Shown in pieces: positions 7,339 to 10,834 of a stretch of DNA of 10,834 nucleotides; positions within the stretch are counted from its first letter, which is position 1, and each line of letters starts with the position of its first letter. Source of the DNA: an uncultured Veillonella sp. GTDB taxonomy: Bacteria; Bacillota; Negativicutes; Veillonellales; Veillonellaceae. The DNA lies in the NCBI GenBank assembly GCA_900552715.1, contig USAV01000066.1, positions 1-10,834 on the forward strand. The letters run 5' to 3'. The notes below the pieces were generated by a model. It had not been told where the DNA came from. It made no database searches and was given only the letters and a program-made list of their open reading frames with translations. The position numbers and the translations under genes are program-made.

Positions 7339-7588
7339 CACAACACCATATAGAGTTGACTATATATATAATATTATATAACTTATTTATCTATTATCAT
7401 ACCTTATACAACAGGAATGAGCAAAAGATGAATGTATATGCGAGTTTATAAGCCTGTTCTTCATGTTTTGAGAGCTTAAAAACGAAGAAAACTTGAAACT
7501 TAATGAATTCTGCTAATGAATGAAGATGAACTATATCGAAGATTGCCGTATGCGCATAGATGAACAGGATTTTGCCAATTTTAGCGAG

Positions 7589-7604
7589 TGTGAAAGAAAT
7601 CACT
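7589..7604. promoter_or_regulatory. CRP/FNR-superfamily-like palindrome TGTGA-N6-TCACT
   Basis: TGTGA (7589-7593), AAGAAA (7594-7599) and TCACT (7600-7604) match the CRP consensus TGTGA-N6-TCACA except for the last base. It sits 11 bp left of the Fur box. Relative to the minus-strand promoter it would lie just downstream of the start, a repressing position. Which protein, if any, binds it is unknown. Confidence 0.4.
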
Positions 7605-7615
7605 AAAAAAACTTA

Positions 7616-7630
7616 TGATAATAATTATCA
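7616..7630. promoter_or_regulatory. Perfect 7-1-7 Fur box
   Basis: TGATAAT-A-ATTATCA is identical to the 7-1-7 Fur consensus defined in Bacillus and is fully symmetric around base 7623. It overlaps the -10 of the minus-strand promoter, where a bound Fur dimer would block RNA polymerase. The match is exact over 14 informative positions, so chance is unlikely even in AT-rich DNA. Confidence 0.8.
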
Positions 7631-7646
7631 GAGAGTTAAATACCAA
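7618..7646 (-). promoter_or_regulatory. Minus-strand promoter overlapped by the Fur box
   Basis: On the minus strand, TTGGTA (7646-7641, 4 of 6) and TATTAT (7623-7618, 5 of 6) are separated by exactly 17 bp. The transcript would start near 7611 and run toward the response regulator 365 nt away. No strong terminator lies between, so it may give the two-component operon a long iron-regulated leader, or make a small RNA. Confidence 0.55.
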
Positions 7647-7661
7647 TAATAGCCGTAGAAA

Positions 7662-7681
7662 TTTGATGATTTTCGATGATT
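7662..7681 (+). repeat. 10-bp tandem direct repeat (GATGATT units)
   Basis: TTTGATGATT (7662-7671) is followed directly by TTCGATGATT (7672-7681), identical at 9 of 10 positions. Direct repeats at about one helical turn are the usual binding pattern of OmpR/PhoB regulators such as the one encoded next door, so it may be an operator. Evidence is the repeat only. Confidence 0.45.
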
Positions 7682-7938
7682 AAAATCTAGGTAGTTTTAG
7701 TAGGAATTTAACGGATATTAATTATTATGAACAGTTTGGTAATCTTATAAAGTCAGTATTAATAAGACTTGTTAAGGGTCTAGCGGAAATAAAAATATAC
7801 AAAAATTTCGGAACCGAATTACTTTCGTAATATCCTTAACTTCCTGTATGAAATATTCATAAATCTATTTTAAATGTTCATAAGTAAACAAGAAAAATAC
7901 TAAGTGAAATAAATTATCAGTTAGATTAATCGAAATTA

Positions 7939-7950
7939 ATTATGCATAAT
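7939..7950. promoter_or_regulatory. 12-bp perfect palindrome just upstream of the predicted sdhA promoter
   Basis: ATTATGCATAAT is perfectly symmetric and ends 6 bp before the predicted -35. It is centred near -47 relative to the predicted start, a common activator position. It abuts ATTAAT-CGAA-ATTAAT (7925-7940), a second symmetric element. The binding protein is unknown. Confidence 0.4.
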
Positions 7951-7956
7951 AGGGTT

Positions 7957-7985
7957 TAGACATCATACAAAATGCTCTCTATAAT
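7957..7985 (+). promoter_or_regulatory. Predicted sigma70-type promoter of the sdhAB operon
   Basis: TAGACA (7957-7962, 5 of 6) and a perfect TATAAT (7980-7985) are 17 bp apart, the best promoter match in this upstream region. Transcription would start near 7992 and leave a leader of about 140 nt before sdhA. Confidence 0.65.
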
Positions 7986-8000
7986 TATATGTAAAGCTAT

Positions 8001-8032
8001 AAGAAAAGTCGCATAAGTATGGGGCTTTTCTT
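8001..8032 (+). other. Hairpin in the predicted sdhA leader, with an alternative pairing
   Basis: AAGAAAAGTC (8001-8010) pairs with GGCTTTTCTT (8023-8032) over 10 bp, including one G-U pair, with a 12-nt loop. The right arm can instead pair with GAAAA at 8036-8040 (TTTTC at 8026-8030), so the two folds exclude each other. No T-tract follows. It may be an attenuator-like or stability element at the 5' end of the operon mRNA. Confidence 0.35.
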
Positions 8033-8131
8033 GAAAGAAAAATGATTAGGTTATCAAAAATTTTTATAAGTTTTTGAAATGAGATAGTCTAACAAGTTTT
8101 CTTATTAATAGGTAGTTATGAGGAGGTCATT

Positions 8132-9850
8132 ATGGAACAGTTTGATGTTCTAGTAGTAGGTAGCGGTGGTGCTGGTCAACGCGCGGCTCTTGAAGTTGGT
8201 CGTCGCAAAGGCTTAAAAGTAGCTCTTATTACTAAAATTTTCCCAACTCGCTCTGCAACAGCAATGGCGCAAGGCGGTGTAAATGCATGTTTGAATAACG
8301 TTGCAGCTGAAGATACAATCGAAACTCATACTTTCGATACAGTAAAAGGTTCTGACTATCTTGGCGACCAAGATGCGATCGAATTCTTCTGCTCTCGTTG
8401 TCCAGAAGGCGTACTTGAAATGGACCACATGGGTGCTCCATTCTCCCGTACTCAAGAAAACAAAATTGCGCAACGTAACTTCGGTGGTCAATCCTATCCA
8501 CGTACTTGCTACTCTGCGGATAAAACTGGTCACGTTATTTTGCACACAACTTACGAACAATGCTTGAAAGAAGGCGTACACTTCTTACAAGAATGGTACC
8601 TTTTAGATCTTGTTAAATCTGCAGAAGGTCACGTTGGTGGTGCTGTAGTTTGGAACATGAAAGAAGGTCGTGTAGAACAAATTAAAGCAAAAGCTATTAT
8701 CTTGTCTACTGGTGGTGCAGGCCGTATCTTCTGGACTCGTACTACTAACCCATTCCTTTCCACAGGCGATGGTATGGCAGCAGCGTTCCGCGCTGGTAAT
8801 GCATTGAAAGATATGGAAATGATCCAATTCCATCCAACTGGTCTTGGTCGTACTGGTATCTTGATGTCCGAAGCGGTTCGTGGTGAAGGTGGTTACCTTC
8901 TTAACGCTGAAGGCGAACGTTTCATGAAAAAATATGCGCCTAACAAAATGGAATTAGCATCCCGTGACGTTGTAGCGAAAGCAATCGAAGATGAAATCGC
9001 TGCAGGTCGTGGTTTCGGTTCTGGTCTTAACGCATACGTAGTAGCTGACCTTCGTCACTTAGGACCTGAAGTTATCATCGAAAAACTTCATGGTATCCGT
9101 GACTTGGCTATGTGCTTCGAACATTGCGATCCATTGACTCAACCAGTACCTATTCGTCCTACATGTCACTATACAATGGGCGGTATCGACGTAGTAGATT
9201 ACAAAACTTGTGCATGTGAATTGCCTGGTTTGTTCTCCTCCGGCGAAGCTTCTTGTATCTCCATCCACGGTGCTAACCGTTTAGGTGGTAACTCCTTGGC
9301 AGACGGCGTAGTATTCGGTAAAGTATCCGGTGCTGGTGCAGCTGACTATGCTGAAACACATGAACAAGTTAACGTAGATGCAGAATTAGCTGCAGCTGCT
9401 AAACACTGGGAAGAAAAATTCACTGAAGTAACGACTCGTGAAGGTGGCCGTCCAGTAGTTGAAATCCGCGATGCATTGGCTGATGCAATGTGGAACAAAG
9501 TAGGTATCTTCCGTAATGAAGAAGGTATTACTGAAGCATTAAAAGAAATCGACCAATTGATGGAAGATTACAAAACTTGTTATGTAGGTGACCCTGAACG
9601 TACTTACAACATGGCATTCGTAAACTATTGTGAAATCGGTTCCATGTTAACAGTAGCTAAAGCTATTGCTATGGGCGCTTTACACCGTCGTGAATCCCGT
9701 GGTGCTCATATCCGTGAAGACCATCCAAAACGTAATGATGAAAGATACTTAAAACACTCTTTGATCAAATTGGGTGCTAACGGCGAGTATGAATTGACTG
9801 AACGCGACGTAGTGTTCACTAAATACGAACCACAAGAAAGGAAGTACTAA
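8132..9850 (+). CDS. sdhA: Succinate dehydrogenase/fumarate reductase flavoprotein subunit, lacking the covalent-FAD histidine
   Basis: This 572-residue protein has the normal SdhA/FrdA length. The FAD-binding GSGGAG is at residues 10-15, and there is no signal peptide, so it is cytoplasmic. Substrate and proton-relay residues appear as H234 (QFHPTG), E247 and R250 (SEAVRGEGG), R278 (SRDVVAK), H346 (PTCHYTMGG) and R383 (GANRLGGNSL). The C-terminal RRESRGAHIREDHPKR is also typical. The motif that normally reads RSHT/S carries A42 (RSATAMAQGG), so FAD should be bound non-covalently. In E. coli FrdA, loss of this His keeps fumarate reduction but impairs succinate oxidation, so frdA may be the better functional name. 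AGGAGG (8121-8126) lies 5 nt before the start. Codon use is biased (AAC, TTC, GGT, CGT), suggesting high expression. sdhB follows after one base. Confidence 0.96.
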   Translation: MEQFDVLVVGSGGAGQRAALEVGRRKGLKVALITKIFPTRSATAMAQGGVNACLNNVAAEDTIETHTFDTVKGSDYLGDQDAIEFFCSRCPEGVLEMDHMGAPFSRTQENKIAQRNFGGQSYPRTCYSADKTGHVILHTTYEQCLKEGVHFLQEWYLLDLVKSAEGHVGGAVVWNMKEGRVEQIKAKAIILSTGGAGRIFWTRTTNPFLSTGDGMAAAFRAGNALKDMEMIQFHPTGLGRTGILMSEAVRGEGGYLLNAEGERFMKKYAPNKMELASRDVVAKAIEDEIAAGRGFGSGLNAYVVADLRHLGPEVIIEKLHGIRDLAMCFEHCDPLTQPVPIRPTCHYTMGGIDVVDYKTCACELPGLFSSGEASCISIHGANRLGGNSLADGVVFGKVSGAGAADYAETHEQVNVDAELAAAAKHWEEKFTEVTTREGGRPVVEIRDALADAMWNKVGIFRNEEGITEALKEIDQLMEDYKTCYVGDPERTYNMAFVNYCEIGSMLTVAKAIAMGALHRRESRGAHIREDHPKRNDERYLKHSLIKLGANGEYELTERDVVFTKYEPQERKY

Positions 9851-9851
9851 G

Positions 9852-10814
9852 ATGAGACAAATCACCTACCATATTCACCGTTACCAACAAGGTCGCGCGT
9901 TTGTACAGACTTTCAAATTCGACTATGAAGCTGACCGTACAATTCTTTGGGGCCTTCAAAAAATTAAAGATACTCAAGATCCAACTTTAACATTCTTGGC
10001 AGCTTGCCGTTCCGCAGTTTGCGGCGCTTGCTCCATTCGCGTAAATGGCGAAGCAATGCTTGGTTGCGAAGCTAAAATCGACGAATTAACAGAACGTTAT
10101 GGTACTGATGAATTGACAATTGCACCTATCGGCAACTTCCGCGTTATCCGTGACTTAGTTGTTGACTGGGAAGCAAAAGTTGATCGTTTGAAAACAGTTG
10201 CTCCTTGGATCTTCCTTAAAGCAGAATTCAACGAAGGTGACAAAATCGTTCGCCAAACTCCAGCTGACTTCAAAAAATTCGTTGCTGGTACAGAATGTAT
10301 CCTTTGTGGTTGCTGCGCATCTGAATGTAACAAATTGACTGCACGTCAAGATGACTTCTTAGAACCATATGTATTCACAAAAGCTAACCGTTTCGTATTG
10401 GATAGCCGTGATGATGCACCTATGGCTCACATTCAACCTGCATTCGACAACGGTCTTTGGAAATGCGTTCACTGCATGAACTGTATCTCCCGTTGCCCTA
10501 AACACTTAAAACCTGCTCAAGATATTTCCAACTTGCGTAAAGAAGCTACAAAAGCTGGTCTTACTAACAGCAAAGGCGTTCGCCATGCAGTTGCTTTCAA
10601 AGACGATCTCTACAAAACTGGTCGCTTGAAAGAAGTTTCTATGAGCTTGAAATCTGATGGTGTTGTAGATTCCGCTAAACAAGCATTCTATGCTTTACGT
10701 TTGTGGAAACACAGCAAAATCAATCCATTCGAACTTGTAGTACCTCAAAAACCTGTAAATGGTATTGATGGTGTTCGCAGACTTATGAAAGCAGCTGAGG
10801 AGGTAAGCAAATAA
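9852..10814 (+). CDS. sdhB: Succinate dehydrogenase/fumarate reductase iron-sulfur subunit with two predicted [4Fe-4S] clusters
   Basis: This 320-residue protein is about 70-80 residues longer than classical SdhB, the extra part being C-terminal. The N-terminal ferredoxin domain holds the [2Fe-2S] ligands C52, C57, C60 and C72 (CRSAVCGACS onward). The C-terminal domain has C149, C152, C155 and C159 (CILCGCCASEC), then C205, C208, C211 and C215 (CVHCMNCISRCP). Classical SdhB/FrdB has Ile or Val where C208 is and carries a [3Fe-4S]; here both sites look like full [4Fe-4S] motifs. The tail includes FKDDLYKTGRLKEV, reminiscent of HdrC-like proteins. AAGGA (9838-9842) lies 9 nt before ATG 9852, one base after the sdhA stop. 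The stop overlaps the next start (TAATG). It passes electrons between the flavoprotein and the third subunit. Confidence 0.95.
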   Translation: MRQITYHIHRYQQGRAFVQTFKFDYEADRTILWGLQKIKDTQDPTLTFLAACRSAVCGACSIRVNGEAMLGCEAKIDELTERYGTDELTIAPIGNFRVIRDLVVDWEAKVDRLKTVAPWIFLKAEFNEGDKIVRQTPADFKKFVAGTECILCGCCASECNKLTARQDDFLEPYVFTKANRFVLDSRDDAPMAHIQPAFDNGLWKCVHCMNCISRCPKHLKPAQDISNLRKEATKAGLTNSKGVRHAVAFKDDLYKTGRLKEVSMSLKSDGVVDSAKQAFYALRLWKHSKINPFELVVPQKPVNGIDGVRRLMKAAEEVSK

Positions 10815-10834
10815 TGAAATACGCATTTTTCCCA
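10814..10834 (+). CDS. Start of a third operon gene, probably an HdrB/SdhE-like CCG-domain subunit (3' end outside the window)
   Basis: Only seven codons are visible (MKYAFFP), beginning at an ATG that shares its A with the sdhB stop (TAATG). GAGGAGG at 10797-10803 is a strong ribosome binding site 10 nt upstream, so the start is secure. An N-terminus of the type MKYA(F/Y)(F/Y)PG is familiar from heterodisulfide reductase subunit B and SdhE, which carry cysteine-rich CCG domains. A classical membrane anchor (SdhC) usually starts differently. The identification rests on seven residues plus the SdhB features and is tentative. Confidence 0.55.

Larger units (their letters stand above)
7247..8131. 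other. 885-bp gene-free AT-rich region between the divergent response-regulator and sdhA genes
   Basis: I find no convincing protein gene here. The only longer frame (7603 to 7397, minus, GTG start) has no ribosome binding site and is rich in Phe, Ile and Leu codons, as expected by chance in AT-rich DNA. The region holds, left to right, an AT run with an inverted repeat, a CRP-like palindrome, a Fur box with minus-strand promoter, a 10-bp tandem repeat, TTCATAA repeats, a 12-bp palindrome, a plus-strand promoter and a leader hairpin. Each is listed separately. Such length is unusual beside tightly packed operons and suggests long leaders or a small RNA. Confidence 0.8.

Noticed and set aside
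7301..7380. The TA-rich run as a replication origin or AT-rich unwinding element.
   Set aside because: No DnaA-box cluster, partition or replication gene is nearby. It is more simply a promoter region of the two-component operon.
7356..7382. Plus-strand promoter TTGACT...TATAAC in the AT run upstream of the response regulator.
   Set aside because: The spacing is only 15 bp and the -10 is drawn from a low-complexity TA repeat where such matches are expected by chance.
7397..7603. A 68-codon minus-strand reading frame inside the gene-free region, 8 nt after the predicted Fur-controlled transcript start.
   Set aside because: It starts with GTG without any Shine-Dalgarno sequence, has a Phe/Ile/Leu-rich composition expected by chance in AT-rich DNA, and shows no recognisable domain. 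Ribosome profiling or conservation would be needed to revive it.
8213..8581. A 122-codon minus-strand open frame inside sdhA, and several shorter ones.
   Set aside because: It lies opposite strongly biased, clearly conserved sdhA codons and has no family resemblance. Open antisense frames are common opposite genes with this codon bias.

Overview
The window looks like chromosomal DNA of a low-GC, diderm Firmicute of the Negativicutes, most probably Veillonella or a close relative. This is inferred from codon use, strong AGGAGG-type ribosome binding sites, the succinate dehydrogenase/fumarate reductase operon expected in a succinate-propionate fermenter, and overall gene style. No rRNA marker is present, so the genus is an inference.

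Layout. (1) 1-920, + strand: the 3' end of an unrecognised gene, then a cysteine-type glutathione peroxidase. (2) 921-1181: a very strong hairpin terminator (1022-1057) and a candidate promoter. (3) 1182-2409, + strand: an HxlR-family winged-helix regulator with a single N-terminal cysteine, then a metallo-beta-lactamase-fold hydrolase behind its own extended -10 promoter. (4) 2565-5110, + strand: two different DUF445 membrane proteins overlapping by ATGA. (5) 5147-5175: a bidirectional terminator shared with (6) 5179-7246, - strand: an OmpR-type response regulator and its EnvZ-type histidine kinase, overlapping by 23 nt. (7) 7247-8131: a gene-free, AT-rich 885-bp region with a perfect 7-1-7 Fur box overlapping a minus-strand promoter, a CRP-like palindrome, a 10-bp tandem repeat, a sigma70-type promoter pointing at the next operon and a hairpin in its leader. 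(8) 8132-10834, + strand: sdhA, sdhB and the first seven codons of a third gene whose start (MKYAFFP) resembles HdrB/SdhE-type CCG-domain proteins.

The most interesting part is the sdhA-sdhB-(HdrB/SdhE-like) operon. The flavoprotein has alanine (A42) where the covalent FAD-histidine normally lies. The iron-sulfur subunit has an extra cysteine (C208), which predicts a second [4Fe-4S] cluster instead of the usual [3Fe-4S]. The next gene looks like a CCG-domain subunit rather than a cytochrome b anchor. Together these describe a non-classical fumarate reductase of the SdhE/Mfr/thiol:fumarate-reductase type. It has no Tat signal, so it should face the cytoplasm and is probably biased toward fumarate reduction. 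This fits lactate-to-propionate metabolism through succinate.

The operon's upstream region carries separate iron-type (Fur) and CRP/FNR-type sequence signals. The enzyme itself is iron-rich, so the 7.25-8.13 kb region is a candidate site of iron- and redox-linked control, possibly including a small RNA or a long leader of the two-component operon.
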